DNA of 38,477 nucleotides from NCBI GenBank assembly GCA_905181725.1, contig CAJIYX010000162.1:1-38477 (forward strand), read 5' to 3'. This stretch comes from Alphaproteobacteria bacterium UBA830 (GTDB lineage: Bacteria; Pseudomonadota; Alphaproteobacteria; MPNO01; UBA830). The position numbers and the translations under genes are program-made. This document shows positions 8,908-17,454 of the stretch, piece by piece. How positions within the stretch are numbered: position 1 is the stretch's first letter; each line of letters begins with the position of its first letter. The notes beneath the pieces were generated by a model that made no database searches, was not told the DNA's origin, and saw only the letters and a program-made list of their open reading frames with translations.

Positions 8908-9366
8908 AAACTGTCCTCACCAGAATTCCGGCTTCATCACCATCAACACGAAGACGACCAGCATGCTCTCATACGGGTCCTGCGTCAGCGGCGCGAGAAA
9001 ACGCTCAAAGACGACGGGGTCGCCGAACAGGCCGGTCCGACAAGGTTGCCTGCAAGGGCGGCAAGCTGAAAAAATCGGCCGGAGCAAGCTGACCACACGC
9101 GGCGGCATGAACACGTGTAATTTCAGTTAGAGAACTTCCGCTAAAGGGTTTTCGCCGGGCCGCAGTGGCTCGGCGAAAACCCTTCCTCTAAGTTGAAACG
9201 CCCCTCTCATCAGGCAAGAAGCCGTGCGCTGGCGGCAAAAGAACTTTCACCTGACAAGCTTGCAGAACTTGAGCAGGCCGTCGCATGTTGTTGGGGGAAA
9301 GCCAAGACCTGCCCCTGAGCCAAAACGCTTAGCCCTGCAACCGCGCCGGTGGGCGCGCAACTTTGC
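8908..9366. other. Gene-poor stretch with possible coding remnants
   Basis: No convincing gene is seen here. On the minus strand 8917-9114 reads an open frame ending DPYESMLVVFVLMVMKPEFW, and on the plus strand 9211-9318 reads AAKELSPDKLAELEQAVACC and stops at TGA. Both look protein-like but lack plausible starts and I cannot place them in a family; they may be eroded gene ends. The middle contains the inverted repeat listed separately. Confidence 0.5.
9121..9198. terminator. Large inverted repeat, probable bidirectional terminator (or miniature repeat)
   Basis: A perfect 14-base inverted repeat, AAGGGTTTTCGCCG at 9144-9157 and its complement at 9171-9184, encloses a 13-base centre that can pair further (GGGCC/GGCT). 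Outside it, TTTCAGTTAGAG (9121-9132) and CTCTAAGTTGAAA (9186-9198) are again nearly complementary across a bulge. It lies between a plus-strand and a minus-strand gene that converge, which suits a terminator for both. The extended ends also resemble a miniature inverted-repeat element. Confidence 0.6.
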
Positions 9367-10575
9367 CTAGGCGGCGTGTACCCTGAGTGGCAGAGTCTTG
9401 AAGCCGTGTAGCGTGTTGTTGATCGCGCGGACGGCAGGACCGGTGGCTTCTAGCTTCTCGATGCGCTTGGCCATTTCGGTGACAAGCGCCTGCATTTCAA
9501 GCCGGGCCATTGCCTGGCCCATGCAGTGATGAATGCCGAAGCCGAAGCCGAGATGGGCCGCCGCATTGCGGTCGATATCGAACACGTCCGGTTTCTCCCA
9601 GGCATCCGGATCGCGATTGGCGGCACCCAGCGACATCATGATCTTGGTCTTCGCCGGAATATGCTGGCCGGCCAGTTCGACATCGCGGGTGGTCGTGCGG
9701 AAGAACGTCTGAAAGGGCGAATCGTAGCGCAGCACTTCTTCGACCGCATTGCGCGCCTTTGACGGGTCGGCCCGCAGCTTCGACCATTCACCCGGGTGTT
9801 CCGCGAAACAGTTCAGCACATTACCAATGGCATACACGGTGGTGTCGAGCCCCGCCGACAGCATGGAACGCACGATGAACAGGGCTTCTTCGTTTGAGAC
9901 GATTCCTTCATCGGCCGACTTATAGGCCTGTTCGCCGAGCCCGTTGGGATCAAGCCGGTCGCGCTCGCAACAGCTCATGATGTAATCGACCACGGCATCG
10001 GCAGCAGCCGCAGATTCCTTGAACGTCTCATTGAGCGGGCCAAAGCCGTTGAACACCATGTCGCCGTAGTCGAGCAACTGTTCGCGGCCATCGGGGCCGA
10101 GCCCGACCGCATCGGGAAATACTTTGAGGATATAAGGCTTGGCGACATCTTCCATGCCGTCGATATCGCCCTTCGCAATCAATCGGTTGACCAGCAGCTT
10201 CGCCTGTTCGGCAAAGATCGGCCGGAACTCGCGCAGCCGCGAATGGGCCATCACCCCGTCGGCAACGTCGCGGCGCGGCGTATGGTCGGGCGGGTCGGCT
10301 TCGAGAAGTTTGCTGGGCGGGCGCCACGGCTTATCTGTGTGGAAATTAGCCAGCCCCACCCCGGCACCCGAGCCATAGGTTTCCCAGTCGTCGAGCACTT
10401 CTTTGGCAATGTCGTATCGCGCGGTTCCCCACACATCGTACTTCGTCACCCAGACCAGCGGACCGGCATCGTGCAGCGATTGATGCCACGCATAGGGATC
10501 AAGGATGTTTTCACGCGAGAACGGGTCAATATCGCTGCTCGGCCGCGCCGCCGCTACCGTGTCCGTATCCCCCAT
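9367..10575 (-). CDS. Cytochrome P450
   Basis: A 402-residue soluble bacterial-type P450. The I-helix oxygen-activation motif is AGLDTT (241-246), the K-helix ExxR is E280-x2-R283 (EEVLR), and the haem-thiolate loop is FGFGIHHCMGQ with C351 as the axial ligand. There is no membrane anchor. In-frame ATGs at 10590 and 10632 exist; 10575 is preferred because the G-rich run just upstream (in GGGGGGCCGTGAG) has reasonable spacing and the 10590 start has none. The stop of the HpaB-type gene lies about 31 bp upstream, so the two oxygenases form an operon. No ferredoxin or ferredoxin reductase gene is adjacent, so redox partners must be shared. The substrate is unknown. Confidence 0.92.
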   Translation of the reverse strand: MGDTDTVAAARPSSDIDPFSRENILDPYAWHQSLHDAGPLVWVTKYDVWGTARYDIAKEVLDDWETYGSGAGVGLANFHTDKPWRPPSKLLEADPPDHTPRRDVADGVMAHSRLREFRPIFAEQAKLLVNRLIAKGDIDGMEDVAKPYILKVFPDAVGLGPDGREQLLDYGDMVFNGFGPLNETFKESAAAADAVVDYIMSCCERDRLDPNGLGEQAYKSADEGIVSNEEALFIVRSMLSAGLDTTVYAIGNVLNCFAEHPGEWSKLRADPSKARNAVEEVLRYDSPFQTFFRTTTRDVELAGQHIPAKTKIMMSLGAANRDPDAWEKPDVFDIDRNAAAHLGFGFGIHHCMGQAMARLEMQALVTEMAKRIEKLEATGPAVRAINNTLHGFKTLPLRVHAA

Positions 10576-10606
10576 CTCACGGCCCCCCATTATCGACTGT
10601 CTTGGA

Positions 10607-12091
10607 TTACTCCGCCGCGATTTTGTCGCCACCTATGGTATCGGACAGGCTGTACTTGTCGAGGATCGAATCCACGAGTTCGGCAGAACGGTCCCAGTCA
10701 TAGGTGCGCATCGCATGGCTACGTGTGACGAACTGGGCGCCGGCATAGAACATTTCATACTGAGTATGACGGCTGGCAAACTCGGAACCGATGCAGTCCC
10801 AGGCTAGCTTCATGAACTTGACCTTTTCCTCCGCCGAGCCGATTGCCGATTTCTGAGTGGCGTTGATGTACCGATTAAGATCCGGGTCGGCGAAATCCTC
10901 TGCCGAAGACGGCAGCATGATCAGCCCGCCGCCTGCCAGTTCGCGCATCGACGTGATAAACTCGGGGTAGAGCTGCTGGGTCAGGACCTGTGCCGTATAC
11001 ATCAGGTTGCGATCCGGCACGTAGTAACCGTTAAACATCCCGCCGCCCGATTCCATGCCATAGACCAGCCCTTCGACCATGGCCGCCTGCGCCGCCATGT
11101 GACCGAGCTTCTCCGCAACCGACGGAATGCCGATCGTGCCGATGGTCTCGCACATACGGCGCGCGACCCCGACCTGGAACTGCATCTTAATCATCAGGCG
11201 CGTCATCGCCTGATAGTTCTGCATGTAATGGGCATACGTGTCCTGAAACTGGCCGCGTGCGGCTTCGGTGTCCTTGTAGATAAACACCCGCTCCCACGGC
11301 ACTTTCACGTCATCGCAATAGACCAGCGCATCGTTCTCGTCATAGCGCGACGACAACGGGTAATCGAACGAGCTTGTCGCCGATTCCTCGTAGGACCGGC
11401 GCGACATAACCTTGAGGCCCTTGGTGTTCATCGGGATCGCGAAGGAGATCGCGTATTTTTCCTCGCCCGGCCTCAGCGGCTGGATGTTCGCGAACAATAC
11501 CTCGTTCGCCATGATCGAGCCGGTGCCGAGCATCTTGGCGCCACGCACCGTGATGCCTTCGGCATCTTCGTCGACGACGCCGGTCGCCAGGAATTCATCG
11601 TCATGTTCGCTGACCGATTTGCTACGGTCCGCCTGCGGATTGATGATGACGTAGGTCATGTAGATGTCATTGTCGCGGGCGTACTGGAAATAGTCCATCA
11701 GCGCCCCGGCACGTTCCTTGGAATGCTTTTCGAAAACCGGCAGGCCCATGACCTGGCCGACCATCGACGACGCGATATGATCCGGTGACCGGCCAAGCCA
11801 GCCCCCCGACAGCCGCGACCAGCCCTCGATCGCCCGGCGGCGCGCGACCAGTTCCTCGTAGCTTTTGGTCAACTGCCAGCACCGGTTGACCCGCCCGCCC
11901 GAGGTCGGGGATTCGAAGGTCATCCAGTCGATATTATCGGGATGGGCCTGGAAATCATAGAGGGATGCCGCCGCGCCAACCGCATTGCGATATGCCGGGT
12001 GGGTCGTGACGTCATCGACCAGTTTACCGTTTAGATAGACTACGCGTCCGTCCTGCAACGATTTAAGATGTTCTGCACCTGTCTTGGCCAT
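10607..12091 (-). CDS. HpaB-family FADH2-dependent monooxygenase (4-hydroxyphenylacetate 3-hydroxylase-like)
   Basis: A 494-residue protein with the acyl-CoA-dehydrogenase-like architecture of HpaB/PvcC proteins. Family-like segments include NRCWQLTKSYEELVARRRAI, TYVIINPQADRSK, GAKMLGTGSIMANEVLF, CDDVKVPWERVFIY and the terminal HAMRTYDWDRSAELVD. The ATG follows CAGGAGAAATCGTC. Such enzymes hydroxylate phenols ortho to the hydroxyl group with reduced flavin supplied by an HpaC reductase; some members are instead dehydratases (4-hydroxybutyryl-CoA), so chemistry is not certain. No hpaC gene is in the window. It is the first gene of an operon with P450 and is divergent from a MarR regulator, with an operator over its promoter. 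Confidence 0.88.
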   Translation of the reverse strand: MAKTGAEHLKSLQDGRVVYLNGKLVDDVTTHPAYRNAVGAAASLYDFQAHPDNIDWMTFESPTSGGRVNRCWQLTKSYEELVARRRAIEGWSRLSGGWLGRSPDHIASSMVGQVMGLPVFEKHSKERAGALMDYFQYARDNDIYMTYVIINPQADRSKSVSEHDDEFLATGVVDEDAEGITVRGAKMLGTGSIMANEVLFANIQPLRPGEEKYAISFAIPMNTKGLKVMSRRSYEESATSSFDYPLSSRYDENDALVYCDDVKVPWERVFIYKDTEAARGQFQDTYAHYMQNYQAMTRLMIKMQFQVGVARRMCETIGTIGIPSVAEKLGHMAAQAAMVEGLVYGMESGGGMFNGYYVPDRNLMYTAQVLTQQLYPEFITSMRELAGGGLIMLPSSAEDFADPDLNRYINATQKSAIGSAEEKVKFMKLAWDCIGSEFASRHTQYEMFYAGAQFVTRSHAMRTYDWDRSAELVDSILDKYSLSDTIGGDKIAAE

Positions 12092-12120
12092 GACGATTTC
12101 TCCTGTTTTTTCACCGGCAA

Positions 12121-12143
12121 AATAGTATACTAAGTATAGTATT
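12121..12143. promoter_or_regulatory. Predicted MarR operator palindrome
   Basis: A 23-bp palindrome centred on 12132 with half-sites AATAGTATACT and AGTATAGTATT; 10 of 11 base pairs are symmetrical. It lies in the 104-bp gap between the divergent HpaB-type and MarR genes, overlaps the -10 box of the monooxygenase promoter, and is AT-rich in GC-rich surroundings. Position and symmetry fit autoregulated MarR repressors of aromatic catabolism. Binding is inferred. Confidence 0.7.
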
Positions 12144-12165
12144 TTGATTCATCGATCCGCGTCAA
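12136..12165 (-). promoter_or_regulatory. Predicted promoter of the HpaB-P450 operon
   Basis: On the minus strand TTGACG (12160-12165) is followed, after 18 bases, by TACTAT (12136-12141), about 45 bases upstream of the monooxygenase start codon. The -10 box lies inside the palindrome at 12121-12143, so bound repressor would block RNA polymerase. An overlapping TATACT is an alternative -10. Confidence 0.5.
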
Positions 12166-12195
12166 CCGTTTTGGCGCGTCGGCAGGAGAAGCTTG

Positions 12196-12798
12196 TTGAA
12201 CGGGCACGACGTCGATATCGAAACCGACCCAAAGACCCCGGAAGTGGCCGAAAACCCTCCGGTTTCCGAGCTTTTCGTGCCGCTCACGATAGCGAATGAC
12301 GGCCTGCTGGTCGATGGCGGCGACCAGGTTTTCCGCAAGATGGTCCATGCGTTTTTCGCCTTTAATGCCCGCCACGAGACGATCCGCGATGGGCACGCGC
12401 GGCGGATCGGCCTTGCCGGCACCGAATACACAATCCTGATCTCCATCGCGCATCTCGGCCAGGATGCGCCGGTGAACGTAAAAACCATCGCCGAACACCT
12501 GCATGTCACTACCGGGTTCATCACCAATACCACCCGAAAACTGCAGAGCCGGGGCCTGGCCCGCAAAACGCAGGATACGACCGACAAGCGGAAAACCAAT
12601 CTGACCGTCACCCCCAAGGCCATCGCCCTGCTCGAGGAACTGGCACCGTTTCAGCGGCCGGTGAACGATGCTGAGTTCGGATCGCTCAGTCGCGCCGAGT
12701 TCCTGCAGCTCAGCGAGATGATCCAGCGACTGGTGGCCTCCGGCGAAGATGCCGCCCGGCTGCAGCAGGACCTCGAAAATTGCGAAATCAACACCTAG
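12196..12798 (+). CDS. MarR-family transcriptional regulator
   Basis: A protein of about 200 residues whose middle carries a winged helix-turn-helix: VKTIAEHLHVTTGFITNTTR followed by KLQSRGLARKTQDTTDKRKTN and LTVTPKAIALLEEL, the classic MarR recognition helix and D-x-R-x wing. It begins with tandem TTG codons (12193 and 12196). AGGAG at 12184-12188 is seven bases from the second and four from the first, so 12196 is preferred. It is divergent from the HpaB-P450 operon and a palindromic operator separates them. The likely role is repression of that operon and itself, relieved by an aromatic ligand; the ligand is unknown. Confidence 0.9.
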   Translation: MNGHDVDIETDPKTPEVAENPPVSELFVPLTIANDGLLVDGGDQVFRKMVHAFFAFNARHETIRDGHARRIGLAGTEYTILISIAHLGQDAPVNVKTIAEHLHVTTGFITNTTRKLQSRGLARKTQDTTDKRKTNLTVTPKAIALLEELAPFQRPVNDAEFGSLSRAEFLQLSEMIQRLVASGEDAARLQQDLENCEINT

Positions 12799-12906
12799 GG
12801 CGGGCACCTCGCCGCACCTGTACATCCGTCACATCCCCGACGGGCGGGTACCTGCCGCCCATTCGTGACACCCCACCCTGCGATGTTAAAAGAGTATGGT
12901 CGGCGG

Positions 12907-13872
12907 ATGCCCAGCACGCCCTCCCCCCCCCCCGACAAACCTTCATCATCCTCCGCCCGCACGCGGTTCGGGGCTCGGTTCCGCGCACTGTCGCCAGTCG
13001 TTCAGGCCACGATTCTCGCGATCGTGGCGATGATGGTGTTCAGCGTGGTACCGCCATCGGTCCGCGCATTGTCGGACACCATGTCGTCCTGGCAGATCGT
13101 GTTTATCCGCACCCTGTTCGGGACCGTTGGGATCGGCGCGTATCTGGCCTGGGCGGGCCTGTACGAGCTAAAAACACGTCAGTTCGGCATTCATTTCATC
13201 CGCTCGACCCTCAATTTCGTCGGCATGGTGATGTGGTTCTGGGCGCTCGGCATCGTCGAACTGGCAAAGGGTATCGCGATCCATTTCACGATGCCGCTGT
13301 TCATCACCCTGTTTGCCATGATGTTTCTGGGCGAAAAAGTCGGCCCGCGGCGGCTCGGTGCGATGCTGGTCGGCTTCGCCGGCATCATGATTATCCTCCG
13401 CCCCGGCATGATCGAGATCGGTCTGCCGGAACTTGCCATTCTTAGCTCGGCGGCTCTCTATGGCGGGGCAGTGATCCTGCTGAAAGTCGTGGTGCGCGAA
13501 GAAACGCCCCTTGCGGTGACGTTCTACACCAACCTGTTGATTGGCCTGTGGTGCCTGGTCCCGACCTTTTTATACTGGGCGCCGGTCGGTCTAAGCGACA
13601 TCATGCCAATCCTCGGGATCGGTACCTGCGGCCTGTTCGCCCCGTTCCTGGTGGCGGTGGCCCTGAAGAAGGCCGATGCCAGCCTGATCGGCGCGTTCGA
13701 CTTTCTCCGCCTGCCGTTCACCGCCGCATTCGGTTTCGCCCTGTTCGGCGAGGTACCGGACGAATTCGTCTGGGCGGGCGCCGGGGTCATCTTCATCAGC
13801 ACCTACTATATTGCCCGGCGCGAAGCGCGGCTATCAGGCAAAGCGACGCAGGCTTCTGACGCCCACAAATAA
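12907..13872 (+). CDS. DMT/EamA-family transporter 1
   Basis: About 321 residues with ten hydrophobic segments in two EamA repeats. The N-terminus up to residue 30 is polar and proline-rich. Motifs shared with its neighbours are SVRALSDTMSSWQIVFIR near the first two helices, HFTMPLFITLFAMMFLGEKVG, GFAGIMIILRPG and ADASLIGAFDFLRLPFTA. EamA proteins usually export amino acids, metabolites or drugs, or exchange them, with no ATPase. In-frame ATGs at 12865 and 12883 are possible starts; 12907 is chosen because it best fits family length. It heads a run of three transporters on the same strand, and its closest visible relative is the next gene. Confidence 0.88.
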   Translation: MPSTPSPPPDKPSSSSARTRFGARFRALSPVVQATILAIVAMMVFSVVPPSVRALSDTMSSWQIVFIRTLFGTVGIGAYLAWAGLYELKTRQFGIHFIRSTLNFVGMVMWFWALGIVELAKGIAIHFTMPLFITLFAMMFLGEKVGPRRLGAMLVGFAGIMIILRPGMIEIGLPELAILSSAALYGGAVILLKVVVREETPLAVTFYTNLLIGLWCLVPTFLYWAPVGLSDIMPILGIGTCGLFAPFLVAVALKKADASLIGAFDFLRLPFTAAFGFALFGEVPDEFVWAGAGVIFISTYYIARREARLSGKATQASDAHK

Positions 13873-13909
13873 TTAGCCTCGATTCAGACAAACCCGGTAA
13901 CTTGCCCAC

Positions 13910-14857
13910 ATGACCACCCCCGGCCCCTCGCAGCCTGCCGCCCTCGCATCGCCGACCGTTCTCAAAGGCGTTCTTATCGCCGTCTTTTCGATGTTCCTGT
14001 TTTCATCGGCGCATACATCCGTGCGCATCCTGTCGGACACGATGTCGACGTTTGAGATTGTGTTCTGGCGCATGGCCGTCAGCATGGCGATACTGCTGCC
14101 CTGGTTTGCCTGGAAAGGCATGCACCTTCTCCGCACCCATCGGGCGGGGATGCATGCGCTGCGCGCCATCGTGAATTTCAGCGGCATGATCCTGTGGTTC
14201 TACGCCATCAGCATTGTCCCGCTGGGCAAGGCGGTCGCGATCCACTTCACGCTGCCGCTGTTTTTACTGCTGTTTGCCGTGATTTTTCTGGGTGAACGGA
14301 TCGGTCCGCGCCACATCGCCGCGACTGCAGTGGGTTTCGCCGGTGCCATGATAGTCATGCGCCCGGGCGCCGTCGAGATCGGCTGGCCCGAATTGATGAT
14401 CGTGGCCTCGGCGGCGCTATACGGCGGGACGGTGGTTTTTCTGAAATTCATGGTCAAAACCGAAACACCACTGGCGCTGACGTTTTATACAAATGCTTTC
14501 ATCAGCGTATTCTGCCTGCCACCGGCAATCTGGTTCTGGGTGGGACCGACGGTCGACGATATCATGCCGATCCTGCTTCTCGGCGTGATGGGAACCTTCG
14601 CGCCGTTTCTGTATACTACGGCGCTGCGGATGGCCGATGCCAGCCTTATCGGCCCGACAGACTTTCTGCGCCTGCCGATCTCGGCCGGGTTCGCCTTCGT
14701 GCTGTTCGGCGAAGTGCCGGTGATATGGGTCTGGGTCGGCGGCGGGGTTATCTTCCTCAGCACCTGGTACATCACTGCGCGCGAAAGCCGGATAGAACGC
14801 GAGCGCAGAGCCGCCGGAGCTGCAAAGGGTGCCGGTAACGGGGCTTCCGACGCATGA
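13910..14857 (+). CDS. DMT/EamA-family transporter 2
   Basis: A 315-residue, ten-helix EamA protein, beginning 37 bp after transporter 1. It is clearly a tandem paralogue: TSVRILSDTMSTFEIVFWR, AIHFTLPLFLLLFAVIFLGE, ETPLALTFYTNAFI and ADASLIGPTDFLRLP align closely with the same positions in its neighbour, including DIMPIL in the C-terminal repeat. The C-terminal tail is basic and Ala/Gly-rich. No strong ribosome site precedes the ATG, so translation may depend partly on the upstream gene. Its stop overlaps the start of transporter 3 (ATGA). The substrate cannot be read from the sequence. Confidence 0.9.
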   Translation: MTTPGPSQPAALASPTVLKGVLIAVFSMFLFSSAHTSVRILSDTMSTFEIVFWRMAVSMAILLPWFAWKGMHLLRTHRAGMHALRAIVNFSGMILWFYAISIVPLGKAVAIHFTLPLFLLLFAVIFLGERIGPRHIAATAVGFAGAMIVMRPGAVEIGWPELMIVASAALYGGTVVFLKFMVKTETPLALTFYTNAFISVFCLPPAIWFWVGPTVDDIMPILLLGVMGTFAPFLYTTALRMADASLIGPTDFLRLPISAGFAFVLFGEVPVIWVWVGGGVIFLSTWYITARESRIERERRAAGAAKGAGNGASDA

Positions 14858-15768
14858 ACGACACCCCGCAAACCGACGATATTCGCGCCTGGTTCGGCGG
14901 CCAGTCGTCGAACCTGCGCGGCTTTATCTGGATCACGCTGTCGACCTTCGCCTTCATGTCGATGGTGATGATCGTCCGGCACATCTCGGACCGCTACAAC
15001 ACGGGCGAGCTGGCATTCTGGCGGGCGCTGATCGGGCTTGTCCTGCTGACACCAATTTTTATCCGCAGTGGCAGTGCATTGTTCCGCACCCAACAGTTCC
15101 GGTTTCACCTTCTACGCAACGTGATGCATTTCGTCGGCGTCGCCGGCTGGTTCTACGCGATTTCGCGGATGAACCTGTCGACCGGCATGGCGCTGCAATT
15201 CACGGTACCGCTTTTCACCATCTTGCTCGCCATCTTTTTTCTGCGCGAAAGGGTCGACACCGCACGCTGGGTGGCGACGATCATCGGGTTCGCAGGCGTG
15301 ATTGTGATCCTGCGGCCCGGGATTGAGCCCGTCACCCTGGCGGCGATTGCAGCCCTGGTCTCGGCTCTGGGATATGGCGCCGCCAACATCGCCACCAAGG
15401 TCCTGGTGCGGAACTGCTCCAGCAACACCATCGTGTTCTATATGAACGTGATGCACCTGCCGATGGCGCTTTGCGCCGCCTGGGCTTTGGGGGGCATCAG
15501 CGTCCCTGCGGCCACGGACATCCCCTGGTTGATCGGCCTTGCGGCCTCGGCGACGCTGGCGCACTGGCTGCTGGCGAAGGCACTGGGCGAAGCGGATGCC
15601 AGTCTGATTATTGTTGTCGATTTCACAAAGCTGCCCTGGATAACATTGGGCGCCTTTATCTTTTTCGGTGAAACGCCGGCAGTTTGGGCATGGGTCGGCG
15701 GAATGGTTATCTTCGCCTCGACCGTTTACATCGTGCGCCGCGCCGCACGCGCTGCCCACCCGAACTGA
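14854..15768 (+). CDS. DMT/EamA-family transporter 3
   Basis: A 304-residue EamA protein with ten hydrophobic segments. It starts within the stop codon of transporter 2 (4-bp overlap), which indicates translational coupling. Its family motifs are MVMIVRHISDRYNTGELAFWR, LQFTVPLFTILLAIFFLRER, GFAGVIVILRPG and ADASLIIVVDFTKLPWITL. It is more divergent from transporters 1 and 2 than they are from each other, notably with a lysine in place of the arginine in the DFLRLP block. It ends 42 bp from the stop of the convergent UbiD gene. Confidence 0.9.
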   Translation: MNDTPQTDDIRAWFGGQSSNLRGFIWITLSTFAFMSMVMIVRHISDRYNTGELAFWRALIGLVLLTPIFIRSGSALFRTQQFRFHLLRNVMHFVGVAGWFYAISRMNLSTGMALQFTVPLFTILLAIFFLRERVDTARWVATIIGFAGVIVILRPGIEPVTLAAIAALVSALGYGAANIATKVLVRNCSSNTIVFYMNVMHLPMALCAAWALGGISVPAATDIPWLIGLAASATLAHWLLAKALGEADASLIIVVDFTKLPWITLGAFIFFGETPAVWAWVGGMVIFASTVYIVRRAARAAHPN

Positions 15769-15810
15769 TCGCCCGCGCAGAACGGCTAAGTTCCCCCGCT
15801 GCGGGCCCCG

Positions 15811-17217
15811 TTACGTGCCGTCGACATAGTCGGCCAGATTGATCCGGTCCCACACATCTTGCGGCGGCTTGATACGCTCTTCGAAGGGCAAGGTCGCCGG
15901 GCGGGTCGCGTCGATCACCATCTTTGTATTCATGGGCCCGTGCTCGCTTCGGATCTCGCCATAGGATGACGGGTTGAGGTGGGATCCCATCGCGTTGGGA
16001 ATCACCACCAGGTCCTGATCCGCCTCAAACGTGGTGGCGATCGCCCAGAGCACACGTTGCTCGTCATAGATATCAATGTCGTCATCGACGACCACCACAA
16101 TCTTTAGGTTCGGATTGGCGGTAATGGCAGCGAGGCCTGCGGATTTTCCCTGCCCGGCCACGCTTTTTTTGATCGAAACATAGGTGATGAACCGGCACGA
16201 ACCCGACACCGGGACATATGCGGCCGTGATCGACGGTACCAGCCGGCGGACGCTGTCATAGACGGCGCTCTCGAGCGACAACGCGTTGGCCAGGTTGTGT
16301 TCCTGGTGCGCCGGATCGAGATCGTGATAGATCGCATCCGAGCGCATGGTCATGGCCGTGATATGCATCAGGCCGATATCCTCCTTGGCGGGTCCGTAAT
16401 ATCCGGTGAATTCGGCAAACGGTCCGTCCGCAGTCTCCTCGGCAGGGTCAAGATAGCCCTCGATGACGATCTCCGCGAAGGCCGGAACCGGCAGATCCAC
16501 GGTTTCGGCGTCGGTGACCGCAAGCGCCTCACCCATGAGCCCGCCCATCAGGTCGAGCTCGCAGGTATCGATCGAACCTTCGCCCAACGCGCCAATCAGC
16601 GCCGCCGGATGATGGCCGATAAACAACACCGCTTCCATCCGCTTGTTCAGTTCCTGGCAGCGGCGATAGATATAGCCGGCATGGTGGGCCGGGTTGAACA
16701 TGCAGCCAAGCTTGTCCTTCCCTTTCACCTCGTGGCGATACATCCCTGCATTCAGCACGCCGCTATCGGGGTCGCGCAGGATCAGCACGCCGACGGTGAT
16801 GTACTTGCCGGAATCCTGTTCCGCGTGGTGGACGATCGGCAGTTTGGCGAGATCGACATCGTCACCGGTCAGAACAACCTGTTTTACCGGCGCCTTTTCG
16901 CGCGGCACTGATTGCGGTTCCAGCGGCTTGGCTGCGCGGTCGCGAAAACGCTGCAGGATAGCGCTTTTGGGCTCACCGGGGTCGACCCCAAGCGCAAGAC
17001 CGAGCAGAGAATAGCTGCCGAGAACACTGGTCGCCAATGGCAATTCTGAACCCTTGATGTTTTCCATACGGATCGCCGGATAGCGACCGTCCGCCGCGAG
17101 TTTCTGCTGAATTACGCATGTCTCGAGCACCGGATCGACCGGTTTCGAAATACTGACAAAAAACTCCGGGCCGAGCTGCCGCGCCTCGCCTAGAAAACTT
17201 CTCAGGTCCATATTCAT
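15811..17217 (-). CDS. UbiD-family (prenylated-FMN) decarboxylase 1
   Basis: A 468-residue protein. The frame is open further 5', but ATG 17217 follows AAGGAG at the right distance and gives the normal N-terminus MNMDLRSFLGEARQLG. UbiD hallmarks are visible: LPIVHHAEQDSGKYIT, the ligand loop GMYRHEVKGKDKLG (Arg161), GHHPAA, AEIVIEGYLDP with conserved glutamates (249 and 253), GPFAEFTGYYGP (Glu269) and HGPMNTKMVIDAT near the end. UbiD enzymes reversibly decarboxylate aromatic or conjugated acids with prenylated FMN made by UbiX. There is no ubiX gene in the window. The gene is divergent from DMT transporters 4 and 5 and convergent with 1-3. The substrate is unknown; a role in ubiquinone synthesis is less likely, given the catabolic setting and a second copy nearby. 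Confidence 0.9.
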   Translation of the reverse strand: MNMDLRSFLGEARQLGPEFFVSISKPVDPVLETCVIQQKLAADGRYPAIRMENIKGSELPLATSVLGSYSLLGLALGVDPGEPKSAILQRFRDRAAKPLEPQSVPREKAPVKQVVLTGDDVDLAKLPIVHHAEQDSGKYITVGVLILRDPDSGVLNAGMYRHEVKGKDKLGCMFNPAHHAGYIYRRCQELNKRMEAVLFIGHHPAALIGALGEGSIDTCELDLMGGLMGEALAVTDAETVDLPVPAFAEIVIEGYLDPAEETADGPFAEFTGYYGPAKEDIGLMHITAMTMRSDAIYHDLDPAHQEHNLANALSLESAVYDSVRRLVPSITAAYVPVSGSCRFITYVSIKKSVAGQGKSAGLAAITANPNLKIVVVVDDDIDIYDEQRVLWAIATTFEADQDLVVIPNAMGSHLNPSSYGEIRSEHGPMNTKMVIDATRPATLPFEERIKPPQDVWDRINLADYVDGT

Positions 17218-17454
17218 CGAATTCTCCTTCTGCCCGCACTCTACTTTGCCATGGCAGGGGGACCAACCCCGCCCGATGCCGCTCTTCCCTGCCCCCGCCC
17301 GATGCCGCCCAGTGGAATCCCCTGACTGAAAAAGGTAAGTTGCCCTCAGATCGAACAACCAATCAGATAGAACTCTCAAACATCACCACAGAAATAACTG
17401 TGTCGCGGCGTAGCGGTTCACGTTCTCGACCTCCGACCTGAAAGCCCCACGCCA

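Noticed and set aside
12130..12825. 231-codon open frame on the minus strand over the MarR gene
   Set aside because: The winged-helix text and the ribosome site are on the plus strand, and this frame runs through the operator region.
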